A DNA stretch of 12,848 nt, from NCBI GenBank assembly GCA_902493155.1, contig CABUOE010000052.1:1-12848 (forward strand). Direction: 5' to 3'. Below the pieces are notes generated by a model that was not told the origin of the DNA, searched no databases, and saw only the letters and a list, made by a program, of their open reading frames with translations. Of this stretch, positions 6,559 to 12,848 are shown one piece after another. Numbering within the stretch: the first letter of the stretch is position 1; every line of letters starts with the position of its first letter. Position numbers and translations under genes: made by a program. Origin of the DNA: an uncultured Eubacteriales bacterium. GTDB lineage: Bacteria > Bacillota > Clostridia > Oscillospirales > Ruminococcaceae.

Positions 6559-8775
6559 ATGAGGGACGACGAGAATCCGGGCGGCAAAGGTTTCCCGAAT
6601 GGGGAAAACGAGCCGCTTTTTATTGCCCACAAATCCGAGGACGGAGCTCGGGAAGAGAAGGTTTTGGAGCATCTTCGTGAGACGGCCCGGCTGGCGGAGC
6701 ACTTCGCCGGAGCGTTCGAAGCGGGAGATCTGGGTTATCTGACGGGGTTGGTCCACGACATCGGCAAATACAGCCGCGAATTTCAAAGGCGCATCCGCCA
6801 TGGCGGCCCCAAGGTGGATCATTCCACGGCGGGGGCAAAAGAACTGTACCAGCTGGGAGCGGCGGAGGCGGCTCTCTGCGCCGCGGGGCATCATGGCGGG
6901 CTCCCCGAGGAGGGGATGCCGGGGGATTTGCCGGATCAGACATCCCTCCATGGGCGGCTTGAGCGGAAGATTCCCGATTACAGTAAATTTGCAGAGGAAG
7001 TGGCTCTTTCCCCGCCGGCCAAGCGGATGTTTGAAACCGAGTTTCAGCGGATGTTTTTTGTCAGGATGCTGTTTTCCGCCCTTACTGATGCGGATTTTCT
7101 GGCCACCGAGGACTTTATGTCGGAAGGAAAAGTGGAGCGGGGCGGCTACGACGGGATTCCCGTTCTTTTGGAGGCGTTTGAGCGTTACGTCGAGGCAAAG
7201 GGATGGAACCGGCCTCAAAACGACTTAAACCGGATGCGGCGGGACATTCTGGAGCGCTGTCGGGAGGCGGCCAAGGGGGAACGGGGCCTTTACAGCCTGA
7301 CGGTTCCCACCGGAGGCGGCAAAACGGCCGCTTCCCTGGCCTTCGCCCTCCATCGCGGGGCGAAACACGGCCTTTCCCGAGTGATTTACGTCATCCCGTA
7401 CACATCAATTATTGAGCAGACGGCGAAAACTTTCCGGGAAATGCTGGGAGAGGGGAATGTGTTGGAGCATCATTCCAACGTTTCCTTCGACTCCGGCGAC
7501 GACGGGTTTGACGATAAGCTGCGGCTTTCTGCTGAAAACTGGGACGCGCCGGTAATCGTCACTACCAGCGTACAGTTTTTCGAATCGCTGTACGCGAACA
7601 GACCGTCTAGATGCCGGAAGCTCCACAACATCGCCGGGAGCGTGGTGATTTTCGACGAGGTGCAGATGCTCCCGCTGAAATATCTGCGGCCCTGTACGGC
7701 GGCCATGGACGCGCTGGTGGCGGATTACGGGGTTACGGCAGTGCTTTGCACCGCCACCCAGCCTTCCCTTGACCGGTTCTTTTCAAATGAAAGGAAGGTT
7801 CAGGAAATCTGTCCCAATACAGATGAGCTTTATCGGTTTTTCCGGCGGACAAAGCTCGTTAACATCGGGAGACAGAGCCTTTCGGATATTGCGGGGCGAA
7901 TGAGGGACATGAATGGAGCCCTCACCGTGGTGGCGACGCGGAAACAGGCTTACGAGCTGTTTTTGAAGCTGCCAAAAGAAGGGCGATTCCATCTATCCAC
8001 CCTGATGTGCCCCGTCCATCGGTCGGAGGTGCTGGACGAGATACGCAGGCGGCTCAAGAGCCCGGACAAACCTCCCTGCCGGGTGGCGGCTACTTCCCTG
8101 GTGGAAGCCGGAGTGGACGTGGATTTCCCGGCGGTGTTCCGGGCGGAGGCGGGGCTTGACTCTATTATTCAGGCCGCCGGGCGCTGCAACCGGGAGGGAA
8201 AAAATCCCTGGGAAGAGAGTTTCGTGTATATTTTTATGCCGGAGGATGAACCGCCGGGACGCATCAAGAAATATGTTGAGATTTACCGGGAGACGGCGGA
8301 ATTTGTGGAGGATTTGGCCTCACCGGAGGCGATCAGAGCCTATTTCGACGCCCTTCACGAGTTCGAAGAAGAGATGCTCGGTCAGCGGGGGATGGATGAG
8401 GAAAATATCCTCCGAATCATCGAGGACGGGTTTCACGGAGGGCGGCTGCCCTTCCCCGAGGTGGACAGCCGGTTCCGGCTGATCGACACCGACACCAAAT
8501 CCGTTCTCATTCCCTGGGACGACAAGGCGCGGAAAATCCGCCAGGCGCTTTTGCAGGGGGATTTCTCCCGAAAACGTCTGCGGGAAGCGGGACCTTACCT
8601 CGTGAACATTTATCCCGGGCATTTTGAAGAGCTGGAACGGGCCGGGGATATCTTGATCGTGGGAGAAAATCTCGCCGTGCTCACAGTGGACGCGATCACA
8701 GAGGATACTGCGGTGTATTCCAAAGAGACGGGACTTTCCCTCAAAGGGGATTACGGAAAAGCGATTATGGTTTAA
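6559..8775 (+). CDS. cas3: CRISPR-associated helicase/nuclease Cas3 (type I-C)
   Basis: A 738-residue Cas3, the nuclease-helicase that unwinds and degrades target DNA once Cascade has bound. The N-terminal HD nuclease domain (about 20-230) has H38, the H66-D67 pair followed by K70 (VHDIGK), H88 (VDHSTAG) and H111/H112 (GHHGG). The superfamily 2 helicase follows with Walker A T-G-G-G-K-T (K255), the Walker B D-E-V-Q box (D366-Q369), C-T-A-T-Q (397-401) and motif VI Q-A-A-G-R-C-N-R (Q538-R545). The C-terminal domain covers the last 150 residues. All catalytic residues look intact, so it should be active. I chose ATG 6559, which follows AAAAGAGG at 8 nt; the in-frame ATG at 6523 would add 12 residues but has its site too close and lies within 10 nt of the predicted transcript start. 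cas3 is the first gene of the operon, as usual for type I-C. Confidence 0.95.
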   Translation: MRDDENPGGKGFPNGENEPLFIAHKSEDGAREEKVLEHLRETARLAEHFAGAFEAGDLGYLTGLVHDIGKYSREFQRRIRHGGPKVDHSTAGAKELYQLGAAEAALCAAGHHGGLPEEGMPGDLPDQTSLHGRLERKIPDYSKFAEEVALSPPAKRMFETEFQRMFFVRMLFSALTDADFLATEDFMSEGKVERGGYDGIPVLLEAFERYVEAKGWNRPQNDLNRMRRDILERCREAAKGERGLYSLTVPTGGGKTAASLAFALHRGAKHGLSRVIYVIPYTSIIEQTAKTFREMLGEGNVLEHHSNVSFDSGDDGFDDKLRLSAENWDAPVIVTTSVQFFESLYANRPSRCRKLHNIAGSVVIFDEVQMLPLKYLRPCTAAMDALVADYGVTAVLCTATQPSLDRFFSNERKVQEICPNTDELYRFFRRTKLVNIGRQSLSDIAGRMRDMNGALTVVATRKQAYELFLKLPKEGRFHLSTLMCPVHRSEVLDEIRRRLKSPDKPPCRVAATSLVEAGVDVDFPAVFRAEAGLDSIIQAAGRCNREGKNPWEESFVYIFMPEDEPPGRIKKYVEIYRETAEFVEDLASPEAIRAYFDALHEFEEEMLGQRGMDEENILRIIEDGFHGGRLPFPEVDSRFRLIDTDTKSVLIPWDDKARKIRQALLQGDFSRKRLREAGPYLVNIYPGHFEELERAGDILIVGENLAVLTVDAITEDTAVYSKETGLSLKGDYGKAIMV

Positions 8776-8917
8776 ATAGGCTGACCTTACAAAGAGAAGC
8801 AGCGGCAGTGCAAACAGTAAGGGGGGAAAACCCGGCTTGCGGCTGCCAATACCCCGGCGGCGGTGAAACGGGAAAACCGCCAAGCCGGCTCAATTTCAGA
8901 AAGGTGTGTGACTGTTT
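8776..8917 (+). other. Structured spacer between cas3 and cas5c
   Basis: 142 bases without a convincing gene, in an operon whose other junctions overlap or nearly touch. Stem A pairs GGCAG-t-GCAA (8804-8813) with TTGC-gg-CTGCC (8837-8847). Stem B pairs CCGGCTTG (8832-8839) with CAAGCCGG (8881-8888) and can enclose a small GCGGT/ACCGC hairpin. The two stems share bases 8837-8839 and cannot form together. No T-run follows, so it is not a standard terminator. The cas5c ribosome binding site (AAAGGTG near 8900-8906) lies just after stem B. Confidence 0.5.
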
Positions 8918-9571
8918 ATGGCGATTCGAATGGAGGTCTGGGGAGATTACGCCCTCTTTACCCGGCCGGAGATGAAGGTGGAACGGGTGTCCTACGACGT
9001 AATGACCCCGTCGGCCGCCCGAGGACTATTAGAGGCGGTGTACTGGCATCCGGGGCTGCGGTGGGACATCGACCGCATCTACGTGCAAAAGCCCATCCGC
9101 TTTGTGGGTATCCGCCGCAATGAAGTAGATGAAGTCGTCTCGGCCAGCAACGTCCGGACGGTTATGTCCGGCAGGACAAAGCCGCTTTATATCGACCGTT
9201 CCAGCCACGTCCAGCAGCGGGCAGCTATGGTACTCAAAGATGTGCGGTATGTCATCGAGGCCCATTTTACCCTGACCGACAAGGCCAATGAAACCGACAA
9301 CCCCGGCAAGTTTCAGGACATTGTCAAACGGCGGTTGGAATCGGGGAAATGCTATCACACCCCCTATTTCGGGTGCAGGGAGTTCCCGGCGAATTTCAGG
9401 TGCTTTACCGGAGGGGAGCCGGAGACGGCTTATCCCGGCGAGACAAAGGATCTGGGGTACATGCTTTACGATATGGATTACAGCGACCCTAAAAACATCG
9501 AGCCCACCTTTTTCCGGGCAAAGCTCATAAACGGGGTACTGGACCTTAGAGACTGCGAGGTGATCCGATGA
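8918..9571 (+). CDS. cas5c: CRISPR-associated protein Cas5c (Cas5d), crRNA-processing subunit
   Basis: A 217-residue Cas5 of the I-C type. In type I-C there is no Cas6; Cas5c cuts the pre-crRNA within the repeat and stays bound to the 5' handle in Cascade. The N-terminal RAMP strand M-A-I-R-M-E-V-W-G-D-Y-A-L-F is followed by the family motif Y-D-V-M-T-P-S-A-A-R-G-L-L-E-A-V-Y-W-H-P. Y42 and H116 (in I-E-A-H-F) are candidates for the catalytic Tyr and His described for Bacillus halodurans Cas5d; this mapping is mine and not aligned. The C-terminal half includes R-R-L-E-S-G-K-C-Y-H-T-P-Y-F-G-C-R-E-F and L-G-Y-M-L-Y-D-M-D-Y, typical of the subfamily. A stop at 8909 in frame prevents a longer start. 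Its end overlaps cas8c by 4 bases (ATGA). Confidence 0.95.
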   Translation: MAIRMEVWGDYALFTRPEMKVERVSYDVMTPSAARGLLEAVYWHPGLRWDIDRIYVQKPIRFVGIRRNEVDEVVSASNVRTVMSGRTKPLYIDRSSHVQQRAAMVLKDVRYVIEAHFTLTDKANETDNPGKFQDIVKRRLESGKCYHTPYFGCREFPANFRCFTGGEPETAYPGETKDLGYMLYDMDYSDPKNIEPTFFRAKLINGVLDLRDCEVIR

Positions 9572-11388
9572 TTTTGCAATCCCTCTGCGAGTATTACGAA
9601 ACGCTTCTGAGAAAAGGGGCGGCGCCCCGGCCGGGCTGGAGTCCTATCACGGTAAAGTTTGCGCTGGTGCTGGGCCCTGAGGGGGAACTGCGGGACGTTC
9701 TGCCCCTCCAATCCGAATCGGAGTCGACGGCCTGGAAGACGGTCAAGCCGCCCCAGCTGATAGTGCCGGAACAGGACAAACGCACTGCCGGGGTCAGTCC
9801 AAACTTTCTCTGCGACAGCCCCGCTTATTTTCTGGGGATGGACGGCAAGGGAAAGGCAAAGCGGGCGCTGGAGTGCTTCGTAGCCAGCAAAACGCTCCAT
9901 CAACAACTGTTGAGCGGGCTTGAAAACGCCCGCGCCAGGGCGGTCTGCGCCTTTTTCGACCGGTGGGAGTTGGGAAAAGCGAGGGAAAACCCGGTGTTAA
10001 AGCCCTATCTCAGGGAAATTCTCAAAGGGGGAAGCCTTGTTTTCCGGGTCGGCGGGAGATTCGTCCACAGGGACGACGAAATTGTCGCCCTCTGGGATGA
10101 AAAATACCTGGAAACCGACCAAAACACCGTCATGGGCCGGTGTTTGGTCACAGGGGAAGAAGCCCCCATCGCAAGGACGCATCCATCGATCAAAGGGGTG
10201 CGAGGGGGCCAGTCCAACGGCGTAAGCCTCGTCTCCTTCAACGCCGACGCCTTTTGTTCCTATGGCAAGGAGCAGAGTTTCAACGCACCGGTGAGTAGGC
10301 GGGCAGCCTTTGCCTATACAACGGCTTTAAACTACCTAACTTCCGACAGCGAGTACGTCCAACACATGGGTGACGCCACGGTGGTCTACTGGTCGGAGAC
10401 GGGGGAACAGGGATACCAGGACCTCTTTGGGGGCGCGACGGAAGGAAAAGAGATTTTTATTTGTCGGCCGGACACAGACAGCGGGCCGGAAGAGAAAATC
10501 CCCTTTTCCGAAGGAGCGCTTAAACGGGCCATGAGCGAGCTGGGGAGGGGGAGGCCCTACGACTTGGACGGCGTGGTTTTGAAGCCTGACAGCCGGTTTT
10601 ACGTACTGGGGCTTTCGCCCAACGCGGCGCGGGTGTCGGTACGGTTTTTCTATCGGGACAATTTCGGGCATTTTATGAAAAACGTCTGGGAGCATTACGA
10701 CCGGCTACAAATCGAGAGGCCCGCCTATGTAGAAAAAGAGCTCATATCGGTGGGGAGGCTCCTCTTCGAGACGGTCAATAAAAAGGCCTCCAAAAAGGAG
10801 GCGCAGCCAAACCTGGTGCAGGGGGTGATGGGGGCGATTTTAAACGGGACGCCCTATCCTCAGGCCCTTTACAACGCCATATTGCTCCGGGTTCGGGCGG
10901 AGCAAGAAGTTCCTTATGAAAAAGCAGCGGTCATCAAGGCATTTCTCTTAAAAAACAGCAAAAATAAAGCGATAAAGGAGGCAGTACATACCGTGAATCT
11001 AAACGATGATACCAACTATCTTCCCTATGTGCTGGGACGGCTTTTCTCATTGCTGGAAAACATCCAGCAGGCGGCGCTTCCCAGCGTCAGCACCACCATC
11101 AAGGACCGTTATTTCATCGCGGCCGCTTCCACGCCCCTGTCGGTGTTTCCGAAGCTTTTGCAGCTCCAGAACAGCCATATGAAAGTGCTGGAGCGGGAGA
11201 AGCCCGGATTTGCCGTGGAGCTGAAAAAACAACTGGGAGACTTGATGGAACGGATCGGCGAGACCTTCCCAAAAATCATGACCCAGGAGGAGCAGGGGGC
11301 TTTTTACATCGGCTACTACCACCAGACCCAAAAGCGGTTTGCAGGAAAAAACGAGAAGAAGGCAGAGGAGGAAAAACAAAATGGCTGA
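9568..11388 (+). CDS. cas8c: CRISPR-associated large subunit Cas8c (Csd1)
   Basis: A 606-residue Csd1-family protein, the large subunit of type I-C Cascade, which recognises the PAM and helps recruit Cas3. It opens with M-I-L-Q-S-L-C-E-Y-Y-E, a family hallmark. The central signature C-L-V-T-G-E, I-A-R-T-H-P-S-I-K-G-V, and V-S-F-N-A-D-A-F-C-S-Y-G lies at about residues 192-232, and D-A-T-V-V-Y-W follows. The C-terminal part from about 476 is the helical small-subunit-like domain (G-R-L-F-S-L-L-E-N-I-Q, then T-I-K-D-R-Y-F and G-Y-Y-H-Q). The start ATG overlaps the cas5c stop, so translation is coupled; the stop overlaps the start of cas7c by 8 bases. An internal start near residue 476 probably makes Cas11c as a separate protein. 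The last dozen residues are a charged Lys/Glu tail. Confidence 0.96.
   Translation: MILQSLCEYYETLLRKGAAPRPGWSPITVKFALVLGPEGELRDVLPLQSESESTAWKTVKPPQLIVPEQDKRTAGVSPNFLCDSPAYFLGMDGKGKAKRALECFVASKTLHQQLLSGLENARARAVCAFFDRWELGKARENPVLKPYLREILKGGSLVFRVGGRFVHRDDEIVALWDEKYLETDQNTVMGRCLVTGEEAPIARTHPSIKGVRGGQSNGVSLVSFNADAFCSYGKEQSFNAPVSRRAAFAYTTALNYLTSDSEYVQHMGDATVVYWSETGEQGYQDLFGGATEGKEIFICRPDTDSGPEEKIPFSEGALKRAMSELGRGRPYDLDGVVLKPDSRFYVLGLSPNAARVSVRFFYRDNFGHFMKNVWEHYDRLQIERPAYVEKELISVGRLLFETVNKKASKKEAQPNLVQGVMGAILNGTPYPQALYNAILLRVRAEQEVPYEKAAVIKAFLLKNSKNKAIKEAVHTVNLNDDTNYLPYVLGRLFSLLENIQQAALPSVSTTIKDRYFIAAASTPLSVFPKLLQLQNSHMKVLEREKPGFAVELKKQLGDLMERIGETFPKIMTQEEQGAFYIGYYHQTQKRFAGKNEKKAEEEKQNG
10993..11388 (+). 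CDS. cas11c: Small Cascade subunit Cas11c, translated from inside cas8c
   Basis: A predicted 131-residue product in the same frame as cas8c, equal to its C-terminal domain. The evidence is a near-perfect Shine-Dalgarno TAAAGGAGG (10973-10981) in the middle of cas8c, followed 11 nt later by an in-frame GTG. The product would begin (M)NLNDDTNYLPYVLGRLF, right at the start of the helical domain. It is established that type I-C systems need Cas11c made by internal initiation in cas8c, with several copies lining the belly of Cascade beside the Cas7 backbone. The exact start is inferred from sequence; spacing is slightly longer than ideal. Confidence 0.72.
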   Translation: MNLNDDTNYLPYVLGRLFSLLENIQQAALPSVSTTIKDRYFIAAASTPLSVFPKLLQLQNSHMKVLEREKPGFAVELKKQLGDLMERIGETFPKIMTQEEQGAFYIGYYHQTQKRFAGKNEKKAEEEKQNG

Positions 11389-12277
11389 GCCAATCAAAAA
11401 CCGGTATGACTTTGTAATATTGTTCGACGTGGAAAACGGAAACCCCAACGGCGACCCCGATGCGGGCAACATGCCCCGATTTGACCCGGAAACCAACTTC
11501 GGCATCGTCACCGACGTCTGCCTCAAGCGGAAAATCCGGGATTATGTGGAAATGGTCAAGGAGGACGCTTACGGCTACCGCATCTACATCAAAAGCGGCG
11601 TGCCCCTAAACCGCAGCGACGCGGAAGCGTATGCGGACATCGGCGTGGACAGTAAGTCGGTAAAAGGAAAGAAAAAGGACGACCCGACTCTCGATTTGCA
11701 GATTAGGGATTTTATGTGCAAAAATTTTTACGACATCCGCACCTTCGGGGCGGTCATGACCACTTTTGTGAAAGATTCGTTAAACTGCGGGCAGGTTCGG
11801 GGCCCGGTTCAGCTGGGCTTTGCCCGGAGCATCGAGCCTATCGTGCCCCAGGAGGTGACCATCACCCGCCTGGCCGTCACCACCGAGGAGGACGCGGCCA
11901 CCAAAAATAACACCATGGGCTACAAATACATTGTCCCCTATGCCCTGTACCGGGCGGAGGGCTACGTCTCGGCCAATCTGGCCCGCAAGACCACCGGTTT
12001 CAGTGAGGAAGACCTAGAACTACTGTGGGAGGCCATCGTCAATATGTTTGAAAACGATCACTCGGCGGCGAGAGGCAAAATGGTAGTGCGGCAGCTTGTC
12101 ATCTTCAAACACGCATCCGAGCTTGGAAACGCCCCGTCCTACAAGCTCTTCGACACGGTGAAGGTGGCGCGGAAAACTCCCGACGACCCGCTGCCCGCCC
12201 GCAGCTACGGGGACTATGAGGTAAAAATCGCCCGGGACGAGGTGCCTGAGGGCGTAGAAGTCATCGTCAGGGGGTAG
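11381..12277 (+). CDS. cas7c: CRISPR-associated backbone subunit Cas7c (Csd2)
   Basis: A 298-residue Csd2/Csh2-family RAMP protein. Several copies coat the crRNA spacer to form the backbone of type I-C Cascade. The N-terminal signature N-R-Y-D-F-V-I-L-F-D-V-E-N-G-N-P-N-G-D-P-D-A-G-N-M-P-R (about residues 7-33) is diagnostic, followed by G-I-V-T-D-V-C-L-K-R-K-I-R. Later come R-T-F-G-A-V-M-T and R-G-P-V-Q-L-G-F-A-R-S-I-E-P-I, usual for Cas7c. I chose ATG 11381, preceded by GAGGAGG (11366-11372); an in-frame upstream start at 11339 would add 14 basic residues that lie inside cas8c and have no homology. The start overlaps the cas8c stop by 8 bases. High expression relative to cas8c, needed for stoichiometry, fits the strong ribosome binding site. 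Confidence 0.96.
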   Translation: MAEPIKNRYDFVILFDVENGNPNGDPDAGNMPRFDPETNFGIVTDVCLKRKIRDYVEMVKEDAYGYRIYIKSGVPLNRSDAEAYADIGVDSKSVKGKKKDDPTLDLQIRDFMCKNFYDIRTFGAVMTTFVKDSLNCGQVRGPVQLGFARSIEPIVPQEVTITRLAVTTEEDAATKNNTMGYKYIVPYALYRAEGYVSANLARKTTGFSEEDLELLWEAIVNMFENDHSAARGKMVVRQLVIFKHASELGNAPSYKLFDTVKVARKTPDDPLPARSYGDYEVKIARDEVPEGVEVIVRG

Positions 12278-12281
12278 CGGT

Positions 12282-12848
12282 GTGTACCGGGAAGAAGACT
12301 TCCTCCAACTCTCCGGCGTCCAGCACTTCTGTTTCTGCCGGCGGCAGTGGGCGCTGATCCATCTGGAACAGCTTTGGAGCGACAACCTGCGCACCGTCGA
12401 GGGGGAAATCCTTCACGAGCGTGCCCACGACCCGGAGTTTTCCGAAAAGCGGGGCGGGCTTTTGACGGTGCGGGGGCTGTCCATCCGCTCGGCAGAGCTG
12501 GGAGTCAGCGGCGCCTGCGACGTGGTGGAATTCGTTTTGGATGAAGGCGGCGTGCCCCTGCCCCGGCGGGAGGGGTGCTGGCTCCCTGTCCCGGTGGAGT
12601 ATAAGCGGGGGAGCAGCAAACAAATCGACGCTGACCGGCTTCAGCTCTGCGGGCAGGGGCTCTGTCTGGAGGAAATGCTTTGCTGCCAAGTGCCAAAGGG
12701 ATATTTATATTATGGGGAGACCCGCCGCCGGGAAGAGGTGCTGTTTACCGAAGAACTGCGGAAACAGACAAAGGCCATGCTCCGCGAGATGCATGGCCTT
12801 TATGAGCGTCGGCACACCCCAAAGGTAAAGCCTACAAAGAGCTGCAAC
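12282..12848 (+). CDS. cas4: CRISPR-associated exonuclease Cas4 (3' truncated by the window edge)
   Basis: An open frame of 189 codons runs from a GTG to the end of the window with no stop. Cas4 is a RecB-type nuclease with an Fe-S cluster that trims prespacers and selects PAM-containing ends with Cas1-Cas2. The start V-Y-R-E-E-D-F-L-Q-L-S-G-V-Q-H-F-C-F-C-R-R-Q-W-A-L carries the first cluster cysteine (C19; C17 is an extra one). Nuclease residues are H45, D80 (in G-A-C-D-V-V-E-F), E106 and K108 (V-E-Y-K-R-G), with the QxxxY-like helix at R-L-Q-L-C-G-Q-G-L-C-L-E-E-M. C188 at the edge is probably the first of the C-terminal cluster cysteines; the rest lie outside. AGGGGG (12269-12274) precedes the GTG, which is 4 nt after the cas7c stop. 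cas1 and cas2 should follow. Confidence 0.92.
   Translation, partial: MYREEDFLQLSGVQHFCFCRRQWALIHLEQLWSDNLRTVEGEILHERAHDPEFSEKRGGLLTVRGLSIRSAELGVSGACDVVEFVLDEGGVPLPRREGCWLPVPVEYKRGSSKQIDADRLQLCGQGLCLEEMLCCQVPKGYLYYGETRRREEVLFTEELRKQTKAMLREMHGLYERRHTPKVKPTKSCN

Noticed and set aside
6529..7218. Minus-strand open frame of 229 codons opposite the start of cas3
   Set aside because: It is the complement of the conserved HD domain of Cas3 and shows no motif or ribosome binding site.
8776..8917. Intrinsic terminator between cas3 and cas5c
   Set aside because: The stems are GC-rich but none is followed by a T-run on the + strand.
8863..9123. Small + strand frame beginning in the cas3-cas5c spacer, possible extra gene
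   Set aside because: Most of it runs inside cas5c in another frame, it starts at GTG without a good site, and it shows no family features.
11339..11380. Upstream start for cas7c
   Set aside because: It adds a basic stretch overlapping cas8c; the strong GAGGAGG and conserved N-terminus support ATG 11381.
6427..12848. CRISPR repeat-spacer array
   Set aside because: I looked for regularly spaced repeats of about 30 bases around the cas genes and saw none; the array probably lies beyond the right edge after cas1 and cas2.

Overview
The window reads as a chromosomal segment of a moderately GC-rich Firmicute, most likely a clostridial gut-type bacterium of the Oscillospiraceae/Ruminococcaceae kind. 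This is inferred from the dgt-dnaG-rpoD order, strong AGGAGG-type ribosome binding sites and protein flavour; no search was run. Every supported gene is on the + strand.

Region 1 (1-3833) is a housekeeping block: the 3' end of a dGTP triphosphohydrolase-like gene, DNA primase (dnaG), the primary sigma factor (rpoD) and an Rrf2-family regulator with IscR-like cysteine spacing, closed by an intrinsic terminator. Two essential genes carry anomalies. dnaG lacks a standard start codon where its conserved N-terminus begins, with ACG at the expected place behind a good Shine-Dalgarno. rpoD has a 2-nt deletion that throws region 4 out of frame.

Region 2 (3834-6426) looks like an envelope-stress module: a membrane-anchored SGNH/GDSL hydrolase-like protein, an ECF sigma factor, and an RsiV-like anti-sigma factor (DUF4163/DUF3298 type). 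It ends in a perfect 18-bp terminator hairpin. In Bacillus subtilis SigV/RsiV senses lysozyme and drives OatA, whose extracellular domain is also SGNH, so a cell-wall defence role is a reasonable inference.

Region 3 (6427-12848) is a type I-C CRISPR-Cas operon: promoter, cas3 (HD nuclease plus helicase), a 142-bp structured spacer, cas5c, cas8c, cas7c and the start of cas4, which runs off the window. cas1, cas2 and the repeat array are expected beyond the right edge; no CRISPR repeats are present here. Within cas8c there is a near-perfect Shine-Dalgarno and an in-frame GTG, matching the known internal translation of the small subunit Cas11c. Cas5c, Cas8c, Cas11c and Cas7c would form Cascade (Cas5c also cuts pre-crRNA, as there is no cas6), Cas3 degrades the target, and Cas4 acts with Cas1-Cas2 in spacer acquisition.

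I found no wholly new system. The points most worth checking are the rpoD frameshift, the dnaG start, the cas11c internal start and the structured cas3-cas5 spacer.
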